Origin: Jiella pacifica
Lineage (GTDB): Bacteria > Pseudomonadota > Alphaproteobacteria > Rhizobiales > Rhizobiaceae
Length of the DNA: 64,000 nt
Direction: 5' to 3'
Assembly: GCF_010500815.1 (NCBI RefSeq)
Contig: NZ_JAAAMG010000002.1
Location: 376,985 to 440,984 of the forward strand
The notes below the pieces were generated by a model. That model was not told the origin of the DNA. It worked only from the letters and a program-made list of their open reading frames with translations, and searched no databases. This document shows, one piece after another, positions 15,155 through 23,769 of the stretch (position 1 is its first letter; every line of letters starts with the position of its first letter). The translations under genes were made by a program, and so were the position numbers.

Positions 15155-16027
15155 CTATCCGAGAAAGCGTGGTTCCGGCAGACCTCGCACGCCGAGGCCG
15201 GTGACCGCGAACAGCCCGCCCGCCTCGCGGTGGCGGTGGTAGCTGCCCTGGTACGGCCGGGCCATGGAGGTGACGTAGACGACGTCGAGTTCGGGACCGC
15301 CGAAGGTCAGGCTGGTGGTGGACTCGACCGGCAGGTTGACGATCCGGTCGATCACCCCGTTCGGGTCGAAGCGCACGAGCCGCCCCGAATAGACCTCGAC
15401 GCTCCAGACGAACCCCTCTGCGTCGACCGTCGCGCCGTCCGGCAGGCCGCGCATCCCCTCGAAGCTCGCGAAGACACGCCGCGAGCGGACCGCGCCCGTT
15501 CCGGTGTCGTAGTCGTAGGCATAGATGACGCGCCGGCCGGTGTCGGCGAAATAAAGGGTCCCGCCGTCGGGGCTGAAGCAGGGACCATTGGAACAGACGA
15601 TGCCGCGGTCGAGCTCGTGCACCGACAGGTCGGGATCGAGCCGGAACAGCGCGCCGACCGGATCGCTCTCCTCGAAGTCCATCGACCCGGCGAGAAAGCG
15701 GCCCTGGCGGTCGACCTTGCCGTCGTTGAGCCGCGGGCGCAGCTCACCCGGCTGGGTTTGGGCGATCCGCTCGACAGCGCCGGTGTCGAAGTCGAGCGTG
15801 AAGAAGCCCGAGCGCAGCGCAACGATCGCGCCACCCTTTTCCCGCAGCGCCAGCGAGCCGATCGGCTCCGGTACGCGCCAACTCTTGCGGTCGCCGCCGC
15901 GCGCGTCGCAGGAATAGACCGCCGGCCCATAGGAATCGATCCAGTAGAGCCGCTGTTCGGCGACGTCCCACAGCGGCCCTTCGCCGAGGCTGTCGCGCTG
16001 GTCATTGAGGAGTTCGATCCGCAGCAT
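15155..16027 (-). CDS. SMP-30/gluconolactonase-family lactonase (copy 2)
   Basis: A 290-residue paralogue of the next gene, with the same active-site frame: Glu16 in GEGPLWD, RLNDGKVD (99-106), Asn147 in CSNGPCFSPD, Asp197 in PDGATVDAEG. The two copies align end to end but have diverged well beyond a recent duplication, which suggests different lactone substrates. The start lies 16 bases after the BKACE stop. Cytoplasmic, by absence of a signal peptide. Confidence 0.88.
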   Translation of the reverse strand: MLRIELLNDQRDSLGEGPLWDVAEQRLYWIDSYGPAVYSCDARGGDRKSWRVPEPIGSLALREKGGAIVALRSGFFTLDFDTGAVERIAQTQPGELRPRLNDGKVDRQGRFLAGSMDFEESDPVGALFRLDPDLSVHELDRGIVCSNGPCFSPDGGTLYFADTGRRVIYAYDYDTGTGAVRSRRVFASFEGMRGLPDGATVDAEGFVWSVEVYSGRLVRFDPNGVIDRIVNLPVESTTSLTFGGPELDVVYVTSMARPYQGSYHRHREAGGLFAVTGLGVRGLPEPRFLG

Positions 16028-16043
16028 CGGCTTTCCCTCCGTC

Positions 16044-16976
16044 TCAGAAGCCGACCTGATCGCCGCCCTTCAGCGACAGGATCTGCCGGGCCTCGTCCGG
16101 CGTCGCGACGGCAAGGCCGAGCCCCTCGATGATCTTGCGGACCATCGTGACCTGCTCGGCATTCGAGGTCGCGAGCTTGCCCTTGCCCGCCCACAGGCTG
16201 TCTTCGAGCCCGACGCGGACGTTGCCGCCGAGCGCGGCGGACTGTGCCGCGATCCGAAGCTGGCTCGCGCCGGCCCCGAGCACCGACCAGCGGAAGTCCG
16301 CTCCGAACAGCCGGTCGGCGGTGCGCTTCATGTGCTGGACGTCTTCGGGATGGGTGCCGATACCGCCGAGAAGGCCGAACACCGACTGGACGAAGAACGG
16401 TGCCTTGACGAGGCCCCGGTCGGCGAAATGCGCCAGGTTGTAGAGATGGGCGATGTCGTAGCACTCGAATTCGAAGCGCGTGCCGTTGTCGTAGCAGGTC
16501 TCGAGAATGTACTCGATGTCCTTGAACGAGTTGCGGAAGACGAGGTCCTTGGTGGCCTCCAGATGCGGCTTCTCCCAGTCGAACTTGAAGCTGTCGTACC
16601 TCTGGACGAGGTGAAAGAGGCCGAAGTTGATCGAGCCCATGTTGAGCGAGGCGACCTCCGGCTTGAACTGCGCGGCCGGGCGAACCCGCTCCTCGACCTT
16701 CATGTAGGGGCTGCCGCCGGTGGTGATGTTGATCGCCGCATCGGTGCCCTGCTTGATGCGCGGCAGGAAGCGGGCGAAGGCCTTTGGTGTCTGGTCCGGC
16801 TTGCCGGTCTCGGGATCGCGGGCGTGCAGGTGCAGGATGGCCGCACCCGCCTCCGCGGCGCCGATCGCCGCCTCGGTGATCTCGTCCGGCGTAATCGGCA
16901 GATGCGGCGACATGGTCGGCGTATGGATCGCGCCGGTCACCGCGCAGGTGATGATGACTTTGCCTTGGGTGCTCAT
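16044..16976 (-). CDS. Beta-keto acid cleavage enzyme (BKACE, DUF849 family)
   Basis: A 310-residue TIM-barrel enzyme. BKACEs cleave a beta-keto acid using acetyl-CoA, giving acetoacetate (or a substituted form) and a new CoA thioester. Seen: zinc-site HLHARDPETGKPDQ (His49, His51), the carboxylate-binding TTGGSP (85-90), EERVRPAAQFKPEVASLNMG, and VGLEDSLWAGKGKLATSN near the end. Known members act on 3-keto-5-aminohexanoate, dehydrocarnitine and others. Here it follows an L-gulonate-3-dehydrogenase-like gene by 17 bases and precedes lactonases, so a 3-oxo sugar acid is the likely substrate. That is inference. Confidence 0.88.
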   Translation of the reverse strand: MSTQGKVIITCAVTGAIHTPTMSPHLPITPDEITEAAIGAAEAGAAILHLHARDPETGKPDQTPKAFARFLPRIKQGTDAAINITTGGSPYMKVEERVRPAAQFKPEVASLNMGSINFGLFHLVQRYDSFKFDWEKPHLEATKDLVFRNSFKDIEYILETCYDNGTRFEFECYDIAHLYNLAHFADRGLVKAPFFVQSVFGLLGGIGTHPEDVQHMKRTADRLFGADFRWSVLGAGASQLRIAAQSAALGGNVRVGLEDSLWAGKGKLATSNAEQVTMVRKIIEGLGLAVATPDEARQILSLKGGDQVGF

Positions 16977-16993
16977 GAGAGTCTCGTCCTGTT

Positions 16994-17953
16994 TCAGCGG
17001 CCGACGTCTTCGTCTGCGCGTTTCTTGTGGGCCGAAAGCGCCATCAGGCGCCGGTCCCGCCAGAGCTGGCGCTCGGCCAGCCGCTCCTCGGGTAGTCGGT
17101 CGCGCCGCGACTTGAGAACCGTTTCGAGGACCGGTCCTGCCCAGTCGACGCGCTGCTTCATGCCCTCGAACAGGCCGCTATAGAGTCCCTGATAACGAGA
17201 GACGTAGTCCGCGACACCGCCGGGAGCGTTGAGGTCGATCGTCTCGAACGGCCCCATGAACGACCAGCGCAGCGCCAGCCCCTCGGCGATGCCGGCATCG
17301 ACGTCCTCCGGCGAGGCGTAGCCGCCGGCGACCAGCCGGAAGGCCTCCTCCAGGAGCGCCCCCTGCAGCCGGTTCATGATGAAACCGTCGATTTCCCGCG
17401 CCATGACGAGCGGCGTCTGCCCGATGGCCCGCAACAACGCCTCGCCGCGCGCCATCACCTCGGCCGCCGTCCAGGGGGCGGGCACGAGCTCGACCGCCGG
17501 CACGAGATAAGGCGGATTGATCGGATGGGCGACGAGGCAGCGCGAACGCCCCGTCAACCCCTCGGAGATCGCCGAGGGCAGGAGCGCCGAACTGGAACTT
17601 GCAAGGATCGTCTCGGGCGCGGCGATCGCGTCGAGCCTGGCGAAAGTCTCGCGCTTGACCGCGATCACCTCCGGTCCGCATTCCTGCACCCAGGCCGCGC
17701 CGTCGAGCGCGTCCTCGATCGCGGCATGACAGCTGAGGCGGGAGAGCGTCTCGGCCGGCGTCGAGCCGTGCAAAAGATCGTTCGCCGCGAGATCGTCCGC
17801 CACCGAGCCGACGAAGGCCACCGCCTGCTCGGGCACGGCGGGATCGGGATCAAAGAGACGCACCTTGCAGCCGGCGCGGGCGAAGGTGATCGCCCAGGCA
17901 CGTCCGATCAGGCCGGAGCCGACGATCGCGACGGTGGTCTCTGACGGGATCAT
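16994..17953 (-). CDS. L-gulonate 3-dehydrogenase-like (lambda-crystallin type) enzyme
   Basis: A 319-residue 3-hydroxyacyl-CoA-dehydrogenase-fold enzyme with Rossmann motif GSGLIG (12-17). It reads very like animal lambda-crystallin/L-gulonate 3-dehydrogenase: VAHPINPPYLVPAVELVP with catalytic His143 and Glu155, SSSSALLPS, GFIMNRLQGALLEEAFRLV, LRWSFMGPFETIDLNAPGG and ERQLWRDRRLMAL. It should oxidise the 3-OH of an aldonate to a beta-keto acid. L-carnitine dehydrogenase is a relative and is the main alternative. Its ATG overlaps the SDR stop as ATGA. Confidence 0.85.
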   Translation of the reverse strand: MIPSETTVAIVGSGLIGRAWAITFARAGCKVRLFDPDPAVPEQAVAFVGSVADDLAANDLLHGSTPAETLSRLSCHAAIEDALDGAAWVQECGPEVIAVKRETFARLDAIAAPETILASSSSALLPSAISEGLTGRSRCLVAHPINPPYLVPAVELVPAPWTAAEVMARGEALLRAIGQTPLVMAREIDGFIMNRLQGALLEEAFRLVAGGYASPEDVDAGIAEGLALRWSFMGPFETIDLNAPGGVADYVSRYQGLYSGLFEGMKQRVDWAGPVLETVLKSRRDRLPEERLAERQLWRDRRLMALSAHKKRADEDVGR

Positions 17954-18747
17954 CACAGCGTCTCCATGTTGCCGTCGACGCCGAGCGACTGGCCGGACAG
18001 GTTGCGGCCGGCATTCGACAGGAGAAATGCGGTCGTCGTCGCCACGTCCTCCGGCGTCACCATCCGGCGCAGCGAGATCTTCTCCAGATAGCGCGCCTCC
18101 ATCTCCTCGTAAGGCACGCCCAGCTGCATGGCACGGTCGCGGATGACGCCTTCCATGCGCGGGCCGGAGACGATCCCGGGAAGGATCGCGTTGACGCGGA
18201 TCCCGGCCGGGCCGAGTTCCTTGGCCAGGCTCTGGGTAAAGCCGATGACGCCGAACTTCGCCGAGGCGTAGGGCGTACGGTAGGCATAGCCGTGGCGGCC
18301 GGCGGCCGAGGACATGTTGACGATCGCGCCGCCGCCGGCCGCCTTGAGAAGCGGCACGGCCAGCCGCGTGCACAGGAACTGGCCGGTCAGCCCGATGTCG
18401 AGGCAGCGCCGCCAGTCGGCGGGCGAGATGTCCTCGACGCCGCCGGTCGGCCCGGCGATGCCGGCATTGTTGATCAGCGCGTCGAGCCCGCCGAGACCGT
18501 CGGTGACAGCCTCGAAAAACCGTTCGACCGCAGCCTCGTCGGAAACGTCCGCCTCGACTGCCAGACAACCCGGCAGCGCGGCCCGGGCCGCATCAAGCGC
18601 CGCCGGCGAGATGTCGCAGATCGCCAGGCGGCAGCCCATCGCATGAAGCAGCCTGGCGATGGCGAGGCCGATGCCGGAAGCTCCGGCCGTGACGACGACG
18701 CGTTGGCCGGACAGGCCGGCGAGGATGTTTGGATCTTGATCTGCCAT
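17953..18747 (-). CDS. Short-chain dehydrogenase/reductase, probable sugar dehydrogenase
   Basis: A 264-residue classical SDR: nucleotide motif TAGASGIG (20-27), NNAG at about 93-96, catalytic Ser147 with Tyr160 and Lys164 (YASAK), and the IRVNAILPG turn. The ATG at 18747 is favoured; an upstream in-frame ATG at 18789 would lie inside the permease gene. It follows the permease stop by one base and overlaps the next dehydrogenase. Of the enzymes in the operon it is the best candidate for oxidising the imported sugar at C1 to a lactone. Other hydroxyl positions cannot be excluded. Confidence 0.88.
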   Translation of the reverse strand: MADQDPNILAGLSGQRVVVTAGASGIGLAIARLLHAMGCRLAICDISPAALDAARAALPGCLAVEADVSDEAAVERFFEAVTDGLGGLDALINNAGIAGPTGGVEDISPADWRRCLDIGLTGQFLCTRLAVPLLKAAGGGAIVNMSSAAGRHGYAYRTPYASAKFGVIGFTQSLAKELGPAGIRVNAILPGIVSGPRMEGVIRDRAMQLGVPYEEMEARYLEKISLRRMVTPEDVATTTAFLLSNAGRNLSGQSLGVDGNMETL

Positions 18748-18748
18748 G

Positions 18749-20860
18749 TCAGGAGGTCCTGCGTTCACGAAGGGCGATGACCGCGGCAAGAACGACGCAG
18801 CCGAAGAGAATGGCCCTGAAGGCGTAGGGCAAGGTGGTGCCGGCGAGAAGCGTCTGCAGCGCCGTCAAGAGCAGCGCCCCGCCGAACATGCCGAGATAGT
18901 GCCCGCGGCCGCCGGTGATCAGCGCACCGCCGACCACCACGACGGCGATCGAGGGAAGCAGATAGTCGTCGCCCATGCCGAGGCTCGCCTGGCCGGAAAA
19001 GCCAGTCAGGAGAATGCCGACGAGGGCCGCGCAGAGCGCCGACAGGACGTAGACCGCGATCACCACCCTGCCCGTGCGCACGCCCGAAAGACGCGCCGCT
19101 TCCAGACTGTTGCCGATGGCGTAGACGCGGCGGCCGAAACTGGTGCGTCCGAGCAGCACCGTCGCGCCGATTACGAAGGCGGCCAGAAAGACGACCACGG
19201 GCGTCACGCCGCCGAGATACCCGGTCATGAACCATCTGAGAGCGGGCGAGGCGAAGCCGGAGGGCGTACCGTTCGAATAGAGCAGCGCGGCACCCTGGAG
19301 GATGCCGTTCATGGCGAGCGTCACGACGATGGGCGACAGGCCGAGCATGACGACGCCGATCCCGTTCATCAGGCCGATTCCCGCCGCGACGGCGAAGACG
19401 AGCGGCAGGGCATAGACGAGCGCCGGGTCGGAGCCCCGCACCATGCCGGCGAGGAGGATGCCCGACAAGGCGATCGTCCAGGGCAGCGACAAATCGAGCC
19501 CGCCGGTGAGGATGACCGCCCCCTGCCCGAGCGCCAGGATCGCCAGGAAGGTCGAGAGTACGAGGAGCGCGTTCCAGTAGCTGAAGTTGGTGAGGACGTT
19601 GCCGAGGACGAACTGCGTCGCGATCAGCACCAGAACGAGCGCGACATAGGCGGGCGCGGCATAGCGAATCGTTTCGACGTTGCGCTTGAGAAAGCTCGGG
19701 ACGGGCGTCGCCGTGCCGGTTTCGACGCCGCGCCGCGCGGCGAAGGCGAGCCGGCGGTCGACCTTCGGGCGCTGCGTCACCAGGAGGCCGACGCTGCGCG
19801 CCCTGAGGGCGGCGAGACCCTGGCGGATCTGCTCGGCGAGGACGGAGTCCCGTGACAGCGAGGCGAACAGCACGGCGAGAAGCAACACCCCGCCTTCGGC
19901 CACCGTGGAGAAATAGGCCGAGACGTTGAGCGCGAGGAGGATGTTGACGACGATCATCAGCGTGAAGGCACCGAACACGCTGCCGACCGGACCGCCCTTG
20001 CCGCCGCCGAGCCGCGTGCCGCCGATGACCACCGCAGCGAAGATCGACAAAAGCAGCGAATTGCCGACCAGCGGGTCGCCCGAGCCGGTCTGGGCGCTGA
20101 TGAAGACCCCGGCCAGTCCGTAGAGACCGCCGGCGATGACATAGGTGGCGAAGCGCACCCACGGCACCGAGATGCCGATCGCCGCCGCTGAGGCCGGATC
20201 GCTACCCGACGCGTAGAGCGCGAGGCCGTAGCGCGTGCGCTTGAGCCAGGCCCAGAGCAGGAGGACGATGCCGAGGAGCAGGATCGGCGCCGGCAGGAGG
20301 TTCGGCACGGCATCGCCCATGTAGACGGCGCCGAGGGTCGGTGCGACGAAACCGCCCGGCTGCTCCAGGATCAGCAGCGTGCCGCCCTGGACGATGAACA
20401 TCGTCGACAGCGTCACGACGATCGGCTGCAACCGCAGGAAGGCGATGAAGATGCCGTTGAAGGCGCCGACGAGCATGCCGACGGCGATGCCGATGGCGGT
20501 CCATTCGACGACCGAGGCATCCATGTCGGTCATGCTCATATTCGCGGCGAGAACCGCGTTGACGAGCGAGATCACCGCGCCGGCGGACAGGTCGAAGCCG
20601 CCGGAGAGGATGACCAGCGTCTGACCGATCGCCGCGAGCGCCAGCGTCGTGCCGCCGCTGGCGAGGAACGAGACGTCGAAATAGGTGATCGGACCGGGGC
20701 TGATCCAGTCGGTGACGAGGAAGAGGAAGGCGAAGACCACGATCGCGACCAGCGTCGCGCGGCTGCGGGCGGCGCTGCGGCCGATCCCGCCGAGCCAGTT
20801 GGAAGCCCCGATCGGTGCGCGCGTATGCGGGCTTTTGTCGATGACGACGGCCTGGTTCAA
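18749..20860 (-). CDS. Sugar ABC transporter permease, two RbsC-type domains fused
   Basis: A 703-residue protein, about twice the usual 320-350. Residues about 30-345 and 390-700 are two full RbsC/XylH-type permease domains. Each carries its own signature: ALAAIGQTLVILSGGFDLSAGA and LALGQGAVILTGGLDLSLPW, plus LQPIVVTLSTMFIVQGG and LSPIVVTLAMNGILQGA. A charged cytoplasmic linker of about 50 residues joins them, so one polypeptide supplies the whole membrane dimer. The start is a TTG that overlaps the ATPase stop (TTGA), with GGAG eight bases upstream; no in-frame ATG is near. Confidence 0.9.
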   Translation of the reverse strand: MNQAVVIDKSPHTRAPIGASNWLGGIGRSAARSRATLVAIVVFAFLFLVTDWISPGPITYFDVSFLASGGTTLALAAIGQTLVILSGGFDLSAGAVISLVNAVLAANMSMTDMDASVVEWTAIGIAVGMLVGAFNGIFIAFLRLQPIVVTLSTMFIVQGGTLLILEQPGGFVAPTLGAVYMGDAVPNLLPAPILLLGIVLLLWAWLKRTRYGLALYASGSDPASAAAIGISVPWVRFATYVIAGGLYGLAGVFISAQTGSGDPLVGNSLLLSIFAAVVIGGTRLGGGKGGPVGSVFGAFTLMIVVNILLALNVSAYFSTVAEGGVLLLAVLFASLSRDSVLAEQIRQGLAALRARSVGLLVTQRPKVDRRLAFAARRGVETGTATPVPSFLKRNVETIRYAAPAYVALVLVLIATQFVLGNVLTNFSYWNALLVLSTFLAILALGQGAVILTGGLDLSLPWTIALSGILLAGMVRGSDPALVYALPLVFAVAAGIGLMNGIGVVMLGLSPIVVTLAMNGILQGAALLYSNGTPSGFASPALRWFMTGYLGGVTPVVVFLAAFVIGATVLLGRTSFGRRVYAIGNSLEAARLSGVRTGRVVIAVYVLSALCAALVGILLTGFSGQASLGMGDDYLLPSIAVVVVGGALITGGRGHYLGMFGGALLLTALQTLLAGTTLPYAFRAILFGCVVLAAVIALRERRTS

Positions 20861-22410
20861 TGGATCATCTCCAGCCTTGGCACGGCCACGGGATCGGCGC
20901 CGCCGAGCGCCGCTGCCATCACCGAGATTTCGCTGATCGCGTCCCCTTCGAGCCGGGCGACGATCTCGCCTTCATAGAGCACCGAGACGCGGTCGGAGAG
21001 ATGGACCAGCTCCGGCACTTCGGTGGAGTGGAACAGCACCGCCCCGCCGGCATCGGCGAAGTCGCGCATCAGCTGGTAGAGCTGGTGCTTGGTGCCGACG
21101 TCGATGCCGCGCGTCGGGTCGAAGAGGAGAAGGATCCGGCTCTCGGCCAGGATCCACTTGGCGATCGCGATCTTCTGCTGGTTGCCGCCGGAGAACGACC
21201 CCGCCGGCATGTAGATCGCCCGATCGTCCACCTCGACGGCACGGAACGCGGCGAGCGTCGCCTCGCGCTCGGCGGCGCGGTCGATCAGTCCGTGCCGCGA
21301 AAATCGGGCGATGGTCGGCAGCGTCGCGTTCTTGCTGCCGTCGAGCTTGAGGAAGAGCCCCTCACTCTTGCGGTCCTCCGGCAGAAGCCCGATGCGCAGC
21401 GAGGGATGCAGGGCGTCGGCCGGCGAGGACAGGCGGACCGGGCGCCCGTCGACCCGCAATTCGCCGGCCAGGATCGGCGTCGCGCCGAAGCAGGCGCGGA
21501 ACAGCGCGACCTGCCCCATCCCCTGGAGCCCGGCGACGCCGTGGATCTCGCCCGGCCTGAGGTCGAGGTCGATGTCGCGGAGCTTGGTGCCGGCCGATAC
21601 GCCGCGCAGTTCGAGCACGGGCTCGGCTGCCGGCGCGTCGGACTGCGCGGGCTTGGGGGGAAAGGTCTTCGAGATCGAGCGGCCGATGATCTTTTCCACC
21701 ACCGCCGCATCGGTGATGTCGTCGACGTCGCAGGTGACGATGTGGCGACCGTTGCGCAGGATCGTCAGCCGGTCGCAGAACTCGCGCACCTCCGGCATCC
21801 GGTGCGAGATGAACAGGATGGTGACGCCCCGTCGCTTGGCGTCGGCGACGATCCGTCCGAGCCACGCCACGTCGCCGCCGGCGAGCGCCGAGGTCGGCTC
21901 GTCGAGGAGGAGGATCTGCGGCTGGCGGAACAGCGCCCTGGCGATCTCGATCTTCTGGCGTTCGGCGAGATCGAGCGAGGCGGCAAGCGCGTTCGGATCG
22001 ATCGAAACGTCGAGCCGGTCGAAATGCTCGGCGACCGCCCTTCCCGCCGCCCGCTTGCGCATCGTCCCGGCGAGCCCGACCGGCGCATAGGGCATGATCA
22101 TGTTTTCCAGCACCGTCAGGTCCGGCACCAGGGTCAGTTCCTGGAAGGCGGTCTGGATGCCGGCCCGGTGGGCGTCGCGCGGCTTGCGCAGACGCATCGC
22201 GCGGCCGTCGACTTGGATCGTCCCGGCATCGGGCTCGATCAGTCCCGACAACAGCTTCATCGTCGTCGACTTGCCCGCGCCGTTCTCGCCGAGCAGCGCG
22301 TGAACGGTGCCCGGAGCGACCGTGAAGGAGACGTCGTCGAGCGCCCGGGTGGCGCCGAACGCCTTCGACAGACCCTCGATCGCGATCGCCGGTGGCCGAT
22401 CGTTGGACAT
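20857..22410 (-). CDS. Sugar ABC transporter ATPase (RbsA/MglA type)
   Basis: A 517-residue ATPase with two nucleotide-binding domains. The first has a full Walker A, GENGAGKST (41-49), and [11 protein letters not shown]. The second has the degenerate Walker A GLQGMGQVA, signature SFSGGNQQK and LLFDPTRGIDVG. One active and one degenerate site is normal for CUT2 sugar importers. The ATG at 22410 is preferred to a TTG two codons upstream. It overlaps the fused permease and follows the binding-protein gene by about 80 bases. Confidence 0.93.
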   Translation of the reverse strand: MSNDRPPAIAIEGLSKAFGATRALDDVSFTVAPGTVHALLGENGAGKSTTMKLLSGLIEPDAGTIQVDGRAMRLRKPRDAHRAGIQTAFQELTLVPDLTVLENMIMPYAPVGLAGTMRKRAAGRAVAEHFDRLDVSIDPNALAASLDLAERQKIEIARALFRQPQILLLDEPTSALAGGDVAWLGRIVADAKRRGVTILFISHRMPEVREFCDRLTILRNGRHIVTCDVDDITDAAVVEKIIGRSISKTFPPKPAQSDAPAAEPVLELRGVSAGTKLRDIDLDLRPGEIHGVAGLQGMGQVALFRACFGATPILAGELRVDGRPVRLSSPADALHPSLRIGLLPEDRKSEGLFLKLDGSKNATLPTIARFSRHGLIDRAAEREATLAAFRAVEVDDRAIYMPAGSFSGGNQQKIAIAKWILAESRILLLFDPTRGIDVGTKHQLYQLMRDFADAGGAVLFHSTEVPELVHLSDRVSVLYEGEIVARLEGDAISEISVMAAALGGADPVAVPRLEMIH

Positions 22411-22489
22411 CCTCAACCCTCGTCGTCTGGATGAAATGCGCGCAGGTGGCGCCGCCGGCGGCTCGATCGCCCCGGCGGCGACGGCCCGC

Positions 22490-23605
22490 TCAGGTCTCGG
22501 GCTGGCCGACCAGCGCCGCGTTCAGGCCGAGCTGGGGCAGCTGGTCGGAGAAGATCGATCCGAACCAGCCGGGATTGGCGACGATCGACGGCTTGAAGGT
22601 GTTGCAGCCGCTCTTCATTTCCTCCCAGCTGCCGGTCTCGCAGAGCTGGACCGTCTCGTTGGTGACGAGCGGCAGCGGCAGCGTCGTGTGATGCGGCACG
22701 TCCTTGCCTTCGATCATGTCGACCGCGAGCTTCAGCGCCAGCGCCCCCGAATAAGGCGGCGAGGCGTAGGAGATGCGCGGCGCGCCGAGCGGCGCATAGG
22801 GGCTGTTGGCACCCTCGACCTCGGTCCCTTTCGGCAGCGCCTGGATGCGGCCGCCATTGGAGCCCTCGCCGGCGCAGGGAAGCAGCTGGTCGTCGGTCTT
22901 GCCCGCTTCCAGCTGCATGGCGTTGGCGGTGTAGCAGCCGACCTGCATCCACAGGCCGTCGATGTCGTCCCACTTGCGCGTCGCCAGAAGCTTCGACAAT
23001 TCGGTGCGCGCCACCGCCTGGCTCCACATGCCGACCGCCTCGCCGACGATGCGGATGTCGGGATGCTTGGCGAAGACCTCCTTGGCCGCCTTGGTCCGGG
23101 CGATGTCGACCGAGGTTCCCGGAACGCCCGTCACCAGGACGACGTCGCCCTTGCCGCCGAGCTTGTCGGCCAGCCATTCGGCCGTCTTGCGGCCCGCCTC
23201 CTCCTGATCGATGGTGACGTTGTAGGCGCAGGGCTCGGTGATCTCGGCGTCGTAGGCGACGACCTTCACCCCCTTCGAACAGGCGTTCTTGACGACCTGG
23301 TTCAGGGCGGTCGGCGAAATCGGGTAGACCACGATAGCGTCCGCCCCGGCCTGCACCATGGCGTTGATCTGCTGGATCTGGCGCTGCGCGTTGGGGCCGG
23401 CGACCTGCACCTGCAAATCGATCTTGTCCGCATAGTCCTTCGAGGCGGCGAGCGCCTTGACCATGTTGGCGGCCTCGGCCTGCCAGTCATTGCCGATGTA
23501 GCTCATCGACAGAAACACCTTGTGCTTCTCCGCGGCCTGAACATTGGCCGCAAAAGCACATGTCAGCCCGGCGGCAAGCGCCAGCGACTTCACGATCGTC
23601 GTCAT
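22490..23605 (-). CDS. Sugar ABC transporter periplasmic binding protein
   Basis: A 371-residue type-1 periplasmic binding protein of the ribose/xylose/autoinducer-2 group. The signal peptide is MTTIVKSLALAAGLTCAFAA with cleavage after VQAA. The mature part has two Rossmann-like lobes: INAMVQAGADAIVVYPISPT, VVAYDAEITEPCAYNVTIDQ and GVPGTSVDIARTKAA are family hallmarks. Cysteines at about 105, 117, 224 and 239, plus two near the C-terminus, could form disulfides. The ATG at 23605 follows GGGAGGA. It heads the operon and lies divergent from a GntR gene across a perfect palindrome. Confidence 0.92.
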   Translation of the reverse strand: MTTIVKSLALAAGLTCAFAANVQAAEKHKVFLSMSYIGNDWQAEAANMVKALAASKDYADKIDLQVQVAGPNAQRQIQQINAMVQAGADAIVVYPISPTALNQVVKNACSKGVKVVAYDAEITEPCAYNVTIDQEEAGRKTAEWLADKLGGKGDVVLVTGVPGTSVDIARTKAAKEVFAKHPDIRIVGEAVGMWSQAVARTELSKLLATRKWDDIDGLWMQVGCYTANAMQLEAGKTDDQLLPCAGEGSNGGRIQALPKGTEVEGANSPYAPLGAPRISYASPPYSGALALKLAVDMIEGKDVPHHTTLPLPLVTNETVQLCETGSWEEMKSGCNTFKPSIVANPGWFGSIFSDQLPQLGLNAALVGQPET

Positions 23606-23677
23606 GTGGATCCTCCCGAAACCATCCTTCGCCGTGCGGCCCTCCAGCCATGTGCCGACGAATGCGAAACACTGTCT

Positions 23678-23699
23678 TTGATTTTTGATCAAAAATCAA
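23678..23699. promoter_or_regulatory. 22-bp perfect palindrome, probable GntR operator
   Basis: TTGATTTTTGA / TCAAAAATCAA is a perfect inverted repeat with no spacer. It is AT-rich against a GC-rich background and lies between the divergent binding-protein gene (start 23605) and GntR gene (start about 23770). Regulators of this type commonly bind such sites and are often autoregulated. It most likely controls the whole 23.6-14.3 kb operon. Confidence 0.65.
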
Positions 23700-23769
23700 G
23701 ATGTGTTCACCTCATCCCCGAATCCCGCTATGACAGGTGGAAATGCGGAGTTCGGAGCGTGAAAAGCGG

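Noticed and set aside
18746..19855. Plus-strand open frame of 369 codons opposite the fused permease
   Set aside because: The composition is artefactual (Glu/Arg/Gly-rich) and the other strand encodes membrane helices with family signatures.
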